Under the pieces are notes generated by a model. That model saw only the letters and a list, made by a program, of their open reading frames with translations, searched no databases and was not told where the DNA came from. From JBBDNC01 sp040877875 (GTDB taxonomy: Bacteria; Bacteroidota; Rhodothermia; Balneolales; Balneolaceae): 9,675 bases of DNA. The position numbers and the translations under genes are program-made. Numbering within the stretch: the stretch's first letter is position 1; each line of letters begins with the position of its first letter. Positions 1 to 7,036 of the stretch are shown piece by piece. Location: contig JBBDNC010000212.1 in the NCBI GenBank assembly GCA_040877875.1, positions 1 through 9,675 of the forward strand, in the 5' to 3' direction.

Positions 1-2
1 AT

Positions 3-110
3 CAGGCCGATGAAGCAATTATTATAATAATAAAAGAGAAAACAGGCCAGATACCTCTCATTTCTACATCTGATCGAAAATATTTACATTTTACTTGTAT
101 CATCAGGTAA
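3..110 (+). CDS. Possible C-terminal end of an upstream gene (partial)
   Basis: The frame beginning at base 3 is open from the window edge to a TAA at 108-110 and would encode 35 residues, with an isoleucine run followed by KEKTGQIPLIS and ending HFTCIIR. No start codon fits inside the window, so if it is real it is the tail of a gene beginning to the left. I do not recognise the fragment. Thirty-five open codons in AT-rich DNA can arise by chance, and the other two plus-strand frames close early. If real, its stop lies 17 bases before the kinase ATG, which would put the kinase and pncB in a longer operon. No opposite-strand frame here looks convincing. Confidence 0.25.
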   Translation, partial: QADEAIIIIIKEKTGQIPLISTSDRKYLHFTCIIR

Positions 111-127
111 AAAGAATCCAATGCCCC

Positions 128-1678
128 ATGCTACAGTCAGTTAACTACATCAAGAAACTGATCGACGATCTCGAAAAGGGAAAGTCTTTGGATCCTGACA
201 GCCGGGAATTTTTAATTGACCTGCTTCGTCAGTTACCTGAAGAGAAATCCTCTTACGAAGAGTTAAAGGGAGAAACACAAAAGCTTACCGAACGGATGAA
301 GGAGTTGAGGTGCCTGTACTCCGTCATGAATCTCATACAGGAAGGAGATAAGACACCGCATCAGGTTTTTCAGGAAACCGTTCAACTTATTCCGCCCGGA
401 TTTTATCGGCCGGATTTAACGACATCTAAACTTGTAATCAATGGGAAAGTTTATAAATCAGATCCATATAATGAGACATCGAAAATGATATCGGCTGATC
501 TGATCAGTCATCATGAAACGATCGGGACCCTGTCAGTCTATCTGATGCCTTCGGAAGAGAATGAAGAGGAAGTAGTGTTTCTTGCTGAAGAACAAGAGCT
601 GGTGGACAAAATTGCTGAAGTACTGAGAAATTATATTGAACAGAGACAATCGAGAGACAAGATTAAACAAAGCCGGATGCTCCTTGAAGCGATCACTGAG
701 CAAACAGAAGCGGCAGTCTGGATCCGCGACGGGGAGGGGAAACATATACTGGTTAATCATGAATGGAAGGCAATTTTTGGCCTGGAGGATCAACAGGTTC
801 TCGGAAAATCCCCCTTTGAGATTTTAAGTAAACCCCTTGCCGAACAGTTTTTGAAAAACGACCGGGAAGTACGGCAACAAAACGGGCCGGTAATCTTTGA
901 TGAACGGGTAAAGACAGAGGGCCGAGAGCAATTTTACATTGTAAATATGTTTCCGCTAAAAAATGTACCGGGACTGGACAAAGCTGTCGGAGGAATTGCT
1001 ACAGAGATCACAGACCTCAAACATATTCAACAGAAACTTCATCAGTCTTTGCAAGAAAAAGAGACCCTTCTTACTGAAATCCATCACCGGGTTAAAAATA
1101 ACATGGCCGTGATATCCGGTTTGATATATCTTCAGGCAGAAGAAGAGAATGATGAAATCGTCACCCGCAAGTTGATGGACAGCGTAGGCCGTATCAAAAC
1201 CATGGCCAGGATTCATGAGCAGTTATATGATTCGAATAATTTCTCAGAACTTGATTTTACAAAAAACCTGGAATTGCTTGTCAACGGGATCATAGAAACT
1301 TTTCAATCGAATAAGCAGATTCAAACCGATTTCTCCTATGACCCGATTAAACTAAATATCACCCAGGCCCTCCCGTGTTCACTCATCGTCAATGAGGTGG
1401 TTACGAATATTTTAAAACATGCCTTTCAAGGGAATGAGCACGGCAAAGTTTCTGTTGAAATGAGAGAAAAAATGGGCAAAATAATTTTGTCGATAAAGGA
1501 CAATGGAATCGGTTTGCCGGACGATTTCAATATTTCAAAATCCTCAAGCCTGGGCTTACACCTGATTGATTTGCTGTCTCAACAATTAGATGGCCGGTAT
1601 GAATATACAAATACAGAACCAGGAGCCACATTTACTCTGCAGTTTGACTTATTGAATTCCAAACGTCCGACGAAATGA
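128..1678 (+). CDS. Cytoplasmic sensor histidine kinase, GAF-like + PAS + HisKA_2 + HATPase_c
   Basis: A 516-residue sensor kinase with no signal peptide or membrane segment, so it should sense a cytoplasmic cue. In order: a helical, charged N-terminus (about 1-65); a GAF-like sensor region (about 66-172, with LIPPGF and ETIGTLSVYL, typical of soluble archaeal/bacterial PAS kinases); a PAS domain (about 185-300, AAVWIRDGEGKHILVNHEW); a short coil; a HisKA_2 dimerisation box EIHHRVKNN with H320 as likely phosphoacceptor; and an HATPase_c domain with N-box NEVVTNILKHAF (422-433), G1 box DNGIGLP (D458) and G2 box SLGLHL. It has no receiver or DNA-binding domain, so it needs a partner regulator that is not in this window. 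The frame can also be opened by a TTG at 95 (527 aa). I prefer the ATG at 128, although neither has a clear ribosome-binding site. The stop overlaps the pncB start as ATGA. Kinase identity is secure; the signal is unknown. Confidence 0.93.
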   Translation: MLQSVNYIKKLIDDLEKGKSLDPDSREFLIDLLRQLPEEKSSYEELKGETQKLTERMKELRCLYSVMNLIQEGDKTPHQVFQETVQLIPPGFYRPDLTTSKLVINGKVYKSDPYNETSKMISADLISHHETIGTLSVYLMPSEENEEEVVFLAEEQELVDKIAEVLRNYIEQRQSRDKIKQSRMLLEAITEQTEAAVWIRDGEGKHILVNHEWKAIFGLEDQQVLGKSPFEILSKPLAEQFLKNDREVRQQNGPVIFDERVKTEGREQFYIVNMFPLKNVPGLDKAVGGIATEITDLKHIQQKLHQSLQEKETLLTEIHHRVKNNMAVISGLIYLQAEEENDEIVTRKLMDSVGRIKTMARIHEQLYDSNNFSELDFTKNLELLVNGIIETFQSNKQIQTDFSYDPIKLNITQALPCSLIVNEVVTNILKHAFQGNEHGKVSVEMREKMGKIILSIKDNGIGLPDDFNISKSSSLGLHLIDLLSQQLDGRYEYTNTEPGATFTLQFDLLNSKRPTK

Positions 1679-3084
1679 TTGACTATACCGCAAGTTATAC
1701 CGATCAGTATGAACTGACGATGGCCCAGGTATATTTTCAAAAAGGTCAAAAAGATACAAAAGCGATCTTTGATTATTTTTTCCGAAAACTCCCCTTCGGA
1801 AGCGGATATGCCATATTTTGCGGGTTAGAAGATCTGCTCGATACTATAGAAAATCTGAAATTCGATGAGAAGGATCTGGAATTCCTGAGCCGGCAAAATC
1901 TGGATACTGAATTTCTTGACTATCTGAAGTCTTTCAGGTTTACCGGCCAAATTCATGCCTCGCAGGAGGGGGACCTTATATTCCCGAACCGACCGGTACT
2001 GAGTATCGAAGCCCCCCTCATCGAAGCCCAGATCATTGAAACTCTGGTACTGAATATCCTGAACTATCAAACACTCATCGCTACCAAAGCAAGTCGAATG
2101 CGGCAAGCGGCGGGCAACCGCATGCTGGTTGATTTTGGCCTGCGGAGAGCACCCGGACCGGGGGGGTATTATGCCAGCCGGGCGGCAATGATTGGTGGAT
2201 TCGATTCGACCAGTAATGTCCGTGCCGGCCGCGATTACCAACTACCTATATCGGGAACGATGGCACACTCTTTCATTCAAAGTTATGAGCATGAATTAGA
2301 CTCCTTTCGTGATTTTTCTGAAATACGGCCGGATGACTGTGTGCTGTTAGTCGACACCTATGATACACTTAAAAGCGGAATGCCCAACGCCATCATCGTT
2401 GGGAAGGAGATGGAAAAACGGGGACAACAGCTCAAAGGCATCCGATTGGATAGCGGAGATTTGGCATGGCTGGCCAAACAATCCCGTAAAATGCTTGATG
2501 AGGCCGGTCTCGATTATGTGAAAATTGCCGTCTCCAACCAACTGGATGAACACGTCATCAAAAGTTTGCTGGATCAAGAGGCACCAATAGATCTGTTTGG
2601 AGTGGGGACAAACCTTGTAACCGGCCGGCCCGATGCCGCCCTCGATGGAGTCTACAAGTTATCTTATGCCAGGGATAAACCTCGAATTAAACTTTCGGAA
2701 AACCGGGATAAAATAAATCTGCCCGGTAAAAAGCAGGTTTTCAGGATCTTAGACGGAAAGGGAAATTTTTACGGTGCAGATGCAGTTGCCCGGTCTGACG
2801 AAAAAGATGTAGACACAATCTACCACCCGTCGGAAATTAAAAAGTCCTTTTCCGTCAAAAACTTTAAAAAGGAACCCCTGCTCCATCCGATTATGGAAAA
2901 CGGAAAGCGCCTTGACGAACCGTTATCCGTCACCGAGATTGCACGATACAGCCGTGAACGATTAAGCCGGCTGCCGGAAGAATTCAAGAGATTCGAAAAC
3001 CCTCATATCTATAAAGTCGGCTTGAGTGAACAATTAAAAAACGAACGTAACAGCCTGATCGATCAACTTCGGCATTCGGGGTAG
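1675..3084 (+). CDS. pncB: Nicotinate phosphoribosyltransferase
   Basis: A 469-residue enzyme that joins nicotinate to PRPP, with ATP hydrolysis, to give nicotinate mononucleotide, the entry step of the Preiss-Handler NAD salvage route in the cytoplasm. Family landmarks run in order: YTDQYELTMAQVYF near the N-terminus; FDYFFRKLPFGSGYAIFCGL (33-52); RRAPGPGGYYASR with IGGFDSTSN (157-181); GTMAHS (194-199), where H198 matches the histidine phosphorylated during catalysis; VDTYDTLKSG (226-235); the phosphoribosyl-binding region IRLDSGDLAWLA (256-267); and DLFGVGTNLVTG (306-317). Length fits the bacterial/human-type NAPRTase group. The ATG lies inside the last codons of the kinase gene (4-base ATGA overlap) with no separate Shine-Dalgarno, so translation is probably coupled. 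All expected catalytic regions are present and the gene appears intact. Nicotinamide phosphoribosyltransferase is less likely, given the overall NAPRTase motif set. Confidence 0.96.
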   Translation: MIDYTASYTDQYELTMAQVYFQKGQKDTKAIFDYFFRKLPFGSGYAIFCGLEDLLDTIENLKFDEKDLEFLSRQNLDTEFLDYLKSFRFTGQIHASQEGDLIFPNRPVLSIEAPLIEAQIIETLVLNILNYQTLIATKASRMRQAAGNRMLVDFGLRRAPGPGGYYASRAAMIGGFDSTSNVRAGRDYQLPISGTMAHSFIQSYEHELDSFRDFSEIRPDDCVLLVDTYDTLKSGMPNAIIVGKEMEKRGQQLKGIRLDSGDLAWLAKQSRKMLDEAGLDYVKIAVSNQLDEHVIKSLLDQEAPIDLFGVGTNLVTGRPDAALDGVYKLSYARDKPRIKLSENRDKINLPGKKQVFRILDGKGNFYGADAVARSDEKDVDTIYHPSEIKKSFSVKNFKKEPLLHPIMENGKRLDEPLSVTEIARYSRERLSRLPEEFKRFENPHIYKVGLSEQLKNERNSLIDQLRHSG

Positions 3085-3188
3085 TTTCGGATGAAAAAAG
3101 GATGGAATGGGCCTACACATTCAGAAACTCAGTGAACAGCATTATCATCTATACTCCAATAAATGCATACGAGAAATTTTCCTGTTCC

Positions 3189-3225
3189 GACAATTTTGCT
3201 CACTAATTATATGCAAATAATTGTC
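3189..3225. repeat. Nested inverted repeat in the pncB-DUF5916 gap
   Basis: GACAATT at 3189-3195 is the exact reverse complement of AATTGTC at 3219-3225. Inside the right half lies a second dyad, AATTAT (3205-3210) and ATAATT (3217-3222), six bases apart. It begins 105 bases after the pncB stop and ends 123 bases before the next ATG. It could be an operator, or less likely a weak terminator, since it is AT-rich and has no T-tract. The rest of the 264-base gap is AT-rich and shows no ORF of note. Confidence 0.3.
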
Positions 3226-3276
3226 ATCACCGCTTTATCCAAATATTATATGAAGCGTCTGATCCCTGATCGATTG

Positions 3277-3282
3277 TATAAT
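3277..3282 (+). promoter_or_regulatory. TATAAT box, possible promoter for the DUF5916 gene
   Basis: A perfect TATAAT hexamer lies 66 bases before the ATG at 3349. The position 17 bases upstream (AGCGTC) does not resemble TTGACA, and Bacteroidota promoters usually follow a different consensus (TTG near -33, TAnnTTTG near -7). The overlapping TAATTTAG is one base off that -7 consensus. In an AT-rich gap this hexamer could be chance, but some promoter is expected here because the gap from pncB is 264 bases. Confidence 0.25.
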
Positions 3283-3348
3283 TTAGAATTTAAAAGTATC
3301 ATTTGCGCCATATGTTAATTTTTTGATATTCCGGAAACCCAATAATGA

Positions 3349-5571
3349 ATGCAAGAAAGCAAAAATAGAATTTTTATATTTCCCCTGGTTATCCTCATCC
3401 TGATAATCATACCTGTTTCAGTATATTCTCAATCCCCGTTAACCATCCCACAAATGACCGGCCCTGTCACATTTGATGGGATGCCGGATGAAGAAGCCTG
3501 GCAAGCCATCGATCCCCTTCCACTTACCACCTACATCCCGGAAGCCGGACGAGATCCATCCGAACACTCTGAAATACGTATCGGCTATAGCGTTGATTAC
3601 CTCTATGTCGGAGCGCATCTATACGATTCTAATCCTTCCGCAATTCAGGCAACCACATACGAACGAAATTTTAATACCCTGACGAGCGACTCCTTCGGCC
3701 TGATCCTGGACACCTATAATAACAATGAAACTGGCGTGGCTTTCTTTGCTGCCCCGACCGGAGCGCGGTCCGAATTCAGAATCTCGAACGATGCCGTGGG
3801 CACCAGTCCCTTTAACTGGGACTGGGACACCTTCTGGGATCTTGAAACCATACGGAATGAAGACGGCTGGTTTCTGGAAATGCGTATCCCCCTAAGCAGT
3901 CTGAGATTTCAAAAACAAAACGAACAGGTCCAAATGGGCATGACAGTCATGCGCTGGATCGCGCGAAAAAATGAATCCAATATCTTTCCTGCAATTCCCA
4001 ACAACTGGGGTTTTCTGGGACATTTTAAACCCTCTCAAACACACCCGGTATTATTTGAAGAACTGGAGAGTAAAAGTCCATTGCAAATCACTCCTTATCT
4101 TCTGGGGGGGCTTCACCAGAATCACCAGCTAAATACCAGAAAAACCGAATACAACCGCCAGGATGATTTTACCCGTGAAGCCGGCCTGGATGTAAAATAC
4201 GGTCTGGGAGGGAACCTCACACTCGATCTTACCCTGAACACTGATTTTGCACAGGTAGAAGCAGATAATGAACAGGTAAATCTGACTCGATTTTCACTTT
4301 TTTTCCCGGAAAAAAGAAAGTTCTTCCAGGAACGGTCTGAGCTTTTTGATTTCAGCATGGGTGGCCCTAACCGGCTCTTTTACAGTCGGAGGATCGGCAT
4401 CCAGGAAGGAGAAAAAGTCCGGATTCTCGGCGGTGTTCGTCTGACGGGCAGCATTGACAAATGGGACCTGGGCTTTCTTAATATGCAAACCGCCCGCGGC
4501 GAAGGCATCCTCTCAGAAAATTTTGGGACCCTTCGCCTAAAGCGTAGAGTATTTAATCCCAATTCTTTTATCGGAACGATTTTTACCACCCGCATTAACG
4601 AAGAAGGTGAATATAATTATGCTCATGGCCTAGACGCAACGCTACATCTTTTCGGGGATGATTACCTTGTTCTCAACTATGGTCAAAACTTTGAAACCGG
4701 TGCAGAAAATAAGCTTGCGTCATTCGACGCAACCCGACTCCGTTTTGAATGGCAGACCCGTCGGATTACCGGGTTCGGATACTCGATCGGATTTTCACGA
4801 AACGGGCCAACGTTCAATCCCGGTTTAGGGTTTATTGTTCGTGAAGAATATACCCGGTACGGTAGTAACATAAATTACGGTTGGTTCTCTGATGAGAACT
4901 CGAAGTTTCAAAACCATCAGATTGAGTTCGGGGGTAACATTTTTTTTCGAAACACGGGAGGTTATCTGGAAACGGTAGATATCGGTCCCTCGTGGGTAAC
5001 AAACTGGAAATCGGGGAGCAGGCTCGAAGTCAGCTCATCATATAACTTTGAGGATCTCAGTGAACCTTTTATTCTTTTTGATAAGCTTTCGGTTTCGGAC
5101 GGACAGTATCATTTTGTCGATGTCGAAGCCAGTTTTAACACTCCCCAAGCGGATATTTACAATGCTTTGGTGTCCGTAAATGCCGGTCAATTTTTTGATG
5201 GTTATCGCCTGTCGGGCGACTTTTCATCTGTGTTGACTTTCTCGCGGCATTTCAATCTTCAACCTTACTATGAAATCAACCGGGTGAGCTTTCCGGACAG
5301 GAATGAGTCGTTCACAGCCCACATCTGGCGCATTCGCGCAGAATTTTACCTGAACACAAAGTTGTCTGTCATGACTTTCATTCAATATAGCAATGCCGCC
5401 GATTTGGCAATTTCAAATTTCCGTATACGCTATAATCCAAGAGAGGGGAACGACTTGTATATCGTGTATAATGAGAATCTGAATACTAACCGTTTTGACC
5501 ATTTTCCGGTTCAGCCATTCAGCCAGGCCCGGGCGATCATGGTGAAGTATACATATACTTTCAATCTGTAA
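3349..5571 (+). CDS. Exported CBM9-like / DUF5916 outer-membrane protein
   Basis: A 740-residue exported protein. Residues 1-28 form a signal peptide: charged start, then a hydrophobic core PLVILILIII ending VSVYSQ. Residues about 38-235 resemble the family 9 carbohydrate-binding module fold (TFDGMPDEEAW, then an IRIGYSVDYLYVGAHLYD strand pair and GWFLEMRIPLSSLRF). From about 245 to the end is the DUF5916 region, recognised by TDFAQVEAD and SLFFPEKRKFFQER (316-329), followed by many alternating polar/aromatic strands and a C-terminus VKYTYTFNL. This is typical of a predicted outer-membrane beta-barrel, although it ends in Leu rather than Phe. The start is fixed: an in-frame TGA (3346-3348) directly precedes the ATG, and the next Met falls after the signal peptide. 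The family occurs in Bacteroidota and relatives, and its biochemical role is unknown to me. A ligand-binding role on the cell surface is inference. It is probably transcribed separately from pncB. Confidence 0.88.
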   Translation: MQESKNRIFIFPLVILILIIIPVSVYSQSPLTIPQMTGPVTFDGMPDEEAWQAIDPLPLTTYIPEAGRDPSEHSEIRIGYSVDYLYVGAHLYDSNPSAIQATTYERNFNTLTSDSFGLILDTYNNNETGVAFFAAPTGARSEFRISNDAVGTSPFNWDWDTFWDLETIRNEDGWFLEMRIPLSSLRFQKQNEQVQMGMTVMRWIARKNESNIFPAIPNNWGFLGHFKPSQTHPVLFEELESKSPLQITPYLLGGLHQNHQLNTRKTEYNRQDDFTREAGLDVKYGLGGNLTLDLTLNTDFAQVEADNEQVNLTRFSLFFPEKRKFFQERSELFDFSMGGPNRLFYSRRIGIQEGEKVRILGGVRLTGSIDKWDLGFLNMQTARGEGILSENFGTLRLKRRVFNPNSFIGTIFTTRINEEGEYNYAHGLDATLHLFGDDYLVLNYGQNFETGAENKLASFDATRLRFEWQTRRITGFGYSIGFSRNGPTFNPGLGFIVREEYTRYGSNINYGWFSDENSKFQNHQIEFGGNIFFRNTGGYLETVDIGPSWVTNWKSGSRLEVSSSYNFEDLSEPFILFDKLSVSDGQYHFVDVEASFNTPQADIYNALVSVNAGQFFDGYRLSGDFSSVLTFSRHFNLQPYYEINRVSFPDRNESFTAHIWRIRAEFYLNTKLSVMTFIQYSNAADLAISNFRIRYNPREGNDLYIVYNENLNTNRFDHFPVQPFSQARAIMVKYTYTFNL

Positions 5572-5739
5572 TCTTTTAGGGACCTGCCGATCCTAGATCA
5601 TTGGGTCAAGCGAATGTCAGGCGTGAGGAAGTTATTTGTACGCAGTACACCGGTATCGACTTGAAAAAGTCAACAGGAACTTTAACTTACCTTTAAACTT
5701 ACTTGACAATCATACTGCCTGTAGCAGGTAGGAGTTATT
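5572..5739 (+). promoter_or_regulatory. Regulatory gap: dyads, near-direct repeats and TTGACA before the CarboxypepD_reg-like gene
   Basis: This 168-base gap has no ORF of note. At the left, GACC (5581-5584) can pair with GGTC (5604-5607) around an inner GATC-CTA-GATC dyad (5589-5599), a weak candidate for ending the upstream transcript because no T-tract follows. GACTT-GAAA-AAGTC (5658-5671) is a five-pair stem with a GNRA-type loop. TTTAACTTAC (5681-5690) and TTTAAACTTAC (5692-5702) are near-direct repeats 11 bases apart, about one helical turn. They abut a perfect TTGACA (5703-5708), but no good -10 box follows at the usual spacing. A promoter here is inferred mainly from the gap length. 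Confidence 0.3.
5715..5734 (+). promoter_or_regulatory. Shine-Dalgarno AGGAG partly inside a hairpin
   Basis: AGGAG at 5730-5734 lies five bases before the ATG at 5740, the clearest ribosome-binding site in the window. Just upstream, CTGCCTG (5715-5721) pairs with CAGGTAG (5725-5731), seven pairs with one G-T wobble and a TAG loop. The right arm takes up the first two bases of the AGGAG. The stem could limit ribosome access, but it is short and its stability has not been calculated. Confidence 0.4.
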
Positions 5740-6882
5740 ATGCGCAGTTTTGTGATGATACTTCTTATTTGCGGCCTGATATGTTCTGCAGGGCGAGTGG
5801 AACCGTTGCATGCCCAGGCCCTGGACAATGGCCGGAATGCCATAGAAGGCCGGATCGTTCATGCCGAATCGGGAGAACCGCTGAGGAGTGTCCATGTCTT
5901 CCTGTCGGGTACAACCATCGGTACCGTCACAAACGAGTCAGGCCGATTCCGGATTGGCCGGGTACCCTCTGGAGCTCATCGCCTTACAGTGTCCATAATC
6001 GGATTCAAGCGGGTAACGGATAATTTGATGGTCCGAGCGGGGGAGACAAGAACCGTCTATGTAAAGTTAAAGCCGATTGTGTACGAGATGGACCCGCTTT
6101 TTGTCGGCAATCTCGATGACGAATGGCAGGAAGACCTTGAACGATTTGAGAGGCTGTTTCTTGGCGAATCGCCCCTTGCCGATTCAGTTGAAATCCTGAA
6201 CCCTGAAGTCCTTCGTTTTGAAAAAAACTGGTGGGGTAGATTTACTGCCAAAGCCCTCGCACCGCTGGAAATCGAGAATCATGCACTTGGATATCACGTC
6301 ACTTATTTTCTTGATGAATTCCAGCACACCGGCACGAGAACCCGCTGGGACGGTGAACCTTTATTCAGGGAGTTGACCCCAAAAGATTCTTTGCAGGCCT
6401 CCCGGTGGAAAGAAAACCGCAAGGAAGCTTTTTACGGCTCCCTCCGTCATTTTCTTCTTACCCTGATTCATGACCGGCTGCAAGAGGAAGGTTTTATTCT
6501 CTACCGCTATCCCCATAACCCAACGGGGTTTTCTGCGCGCAGAAGATACAGGGAATTTCGCAGGCGCCTGATTACACAGGATGAAGAAGACCCCGTGTTC
6601 AAACTCAATTTCTTCGGCAGATTGGAAGTCAGATTTACCGGGGCTGAAGAAGACGAGCATTATATACGCTGGTTACGTACCCGTAACCGTGCACCGGCGA
6701 ACTCACAAATTTCCTACCTGGAATTGAACGAACAGCCTATTACAGTCGACCCGGATGGAGAGATCCTTGAAACCTACGGAGCTACGCGGTTCGGCTACTT
6801 TTCATATAAACGCATCGCAGATATCACTCCCCGTCAATACAGGCCGGAAGATATTGATTTTGAAGGCCAGCTCTCCCTATAA
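5740..6882 (+). CDS. Exported CarboxypepD_reg-like domain protein of unknown function
   Basis: A 380-residue exported protein. Residues 1-25 or 1-27 are a signal peptide (MILLICGLICSAG, then LHAQA). Residues about 33-111 form a carboxypeptidase regulatory-like beta-sandwich: IEGRIVHAESGEPLRSVHVF, then GTVTNESGRFRIGRVPSGAH and LTVSIIGFK. That module opens many TonB-dependent receptors, but here there is no plug or beta-barrel. Residues about 125-380 belong to a conserved uncharacterised Bacteroidota-type region with FERLFLGES (136-144), LNPEVLRF (153-160), LAPLEIENHALGYHVTYFL (173-191) and, at the C-terminus, FGYFSYKRIADITPRQYRPE. There is no lipobox: Ile, not Gly/Ala/Ser, precedes the cysteine of LIC. 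The start is supported by AGGAG five bases upstream and by the signal peptide. It probably sits in the periplasm or at the outer membrane. It follows the DUF5916 gene in the same direction after 168 bases. Its biochemical role is unknown. Confidence 0.85.
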   Translation: MRSFVMILLICGLICSAGRVEPLHAQALDNGRNAIEGRIVHAESGEPLRSVHVFLSGTTIGTVTNESGRFRIGRVPSGAHRLTVSIIGFKRVTDNLMVRAGETRTVYVKLKPIVYEMDPLFVGNLDDEWQEDLERFERLFLGESPLADSVEILNPEVLRFEKNWWGRFTAKALAPLEIENHALGYHVTYFLDEFQHTGTRTRWDGEPLFRELTPKDSLQASRWKENRKEAFYGSLRHFLLTLIHDRLQEEGFILYRYPHNPTGFSARRRYREFRRRLITQDEEDPVFKLNFFGRLEVRFTGAEEDEHYIRWLRTRNRAPANSQISYLELNEQPITVDPDGEILETYGATRFGYFSYKRIADITPRQYRPEDIDFEGQLSL

Positions 6883-6976
6883 CCGGCCTCACTACCGATC
6901 TCTTTCTGTCCGGTGATGTAATGACAGGTCGCGGTATGGATCGGATCCTTGCAAAAACGATTTGGGGGTAGATAAA

Positions 6977-7036
6977 ATGCTGTCGTTTAGCTTTATTGAG
7001 TGTTGCAAGATATCAACAATCCCTTTTCCATTATGA
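6977..7036 (+). CDS. Possible 19-codon leader ORF overlapping the ggt start
   Basis: ATG at 6977 follows a G-rich stretch (GGGGGTAG, 6964-6971) that could act as a ribosome-binding site. It opens a frame encoding MLSFSFIECCKISTIPFPL and stopping at TGA 7034-7036. That stop shares ATGA with the ggt ATG at 7033, the same junction type as between the kinase and pncB. The peptide contains Glu-Cys-Cys, notable before a gene acting on gamma-Glu-Cys-Gly, but such a short match could be chance. It may pass ribosomes to ggt, which lacks its own clear Shine-Dalgarno, or may not be translated at all. Confidence 0.25.
   Translation: MLSFSFIECCKISTIPFPL

Noticed and set aside
95..127. TTG at 95 as the kinase start
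   Set aside because: It adds 11 residues unlike a folded start and would overlap the possible upstream frame; ATG 128 is simpler, though this cannot be settled from sequence alone.
1825..2241. 138-codon minus-strand ORF inside pncB
   Set aside because: It is antisense to the catalytic core of a clear enzyme, and the predicted protein shows no domain; a shadow frame.
3345..3368. Seven-codon ORF starting at an ATG four bases before the DUF5916 start
   Set aside because: Too short, no ribosome-binding site, and it reads Lys/Gln/Arg-rich sequence from the overlapping gene; likely chance.
5703..6023. 106-codon plus-strand ORF overlapping the start of the CarboxypepD_reg-like gene
   Set aside because: It lies out of frame within a well-supported gene that has a signal peptide and a Shine-Dalgarno; its protein is rich in Cys, Pro and Arg with no recognisable domain.
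5740..6882. TonB-dependent receptor
   Set aside because: Only the N-terminal CarboxypepD_reg-like module fits; at 380 residues there is no plug or 22-strand barrel.
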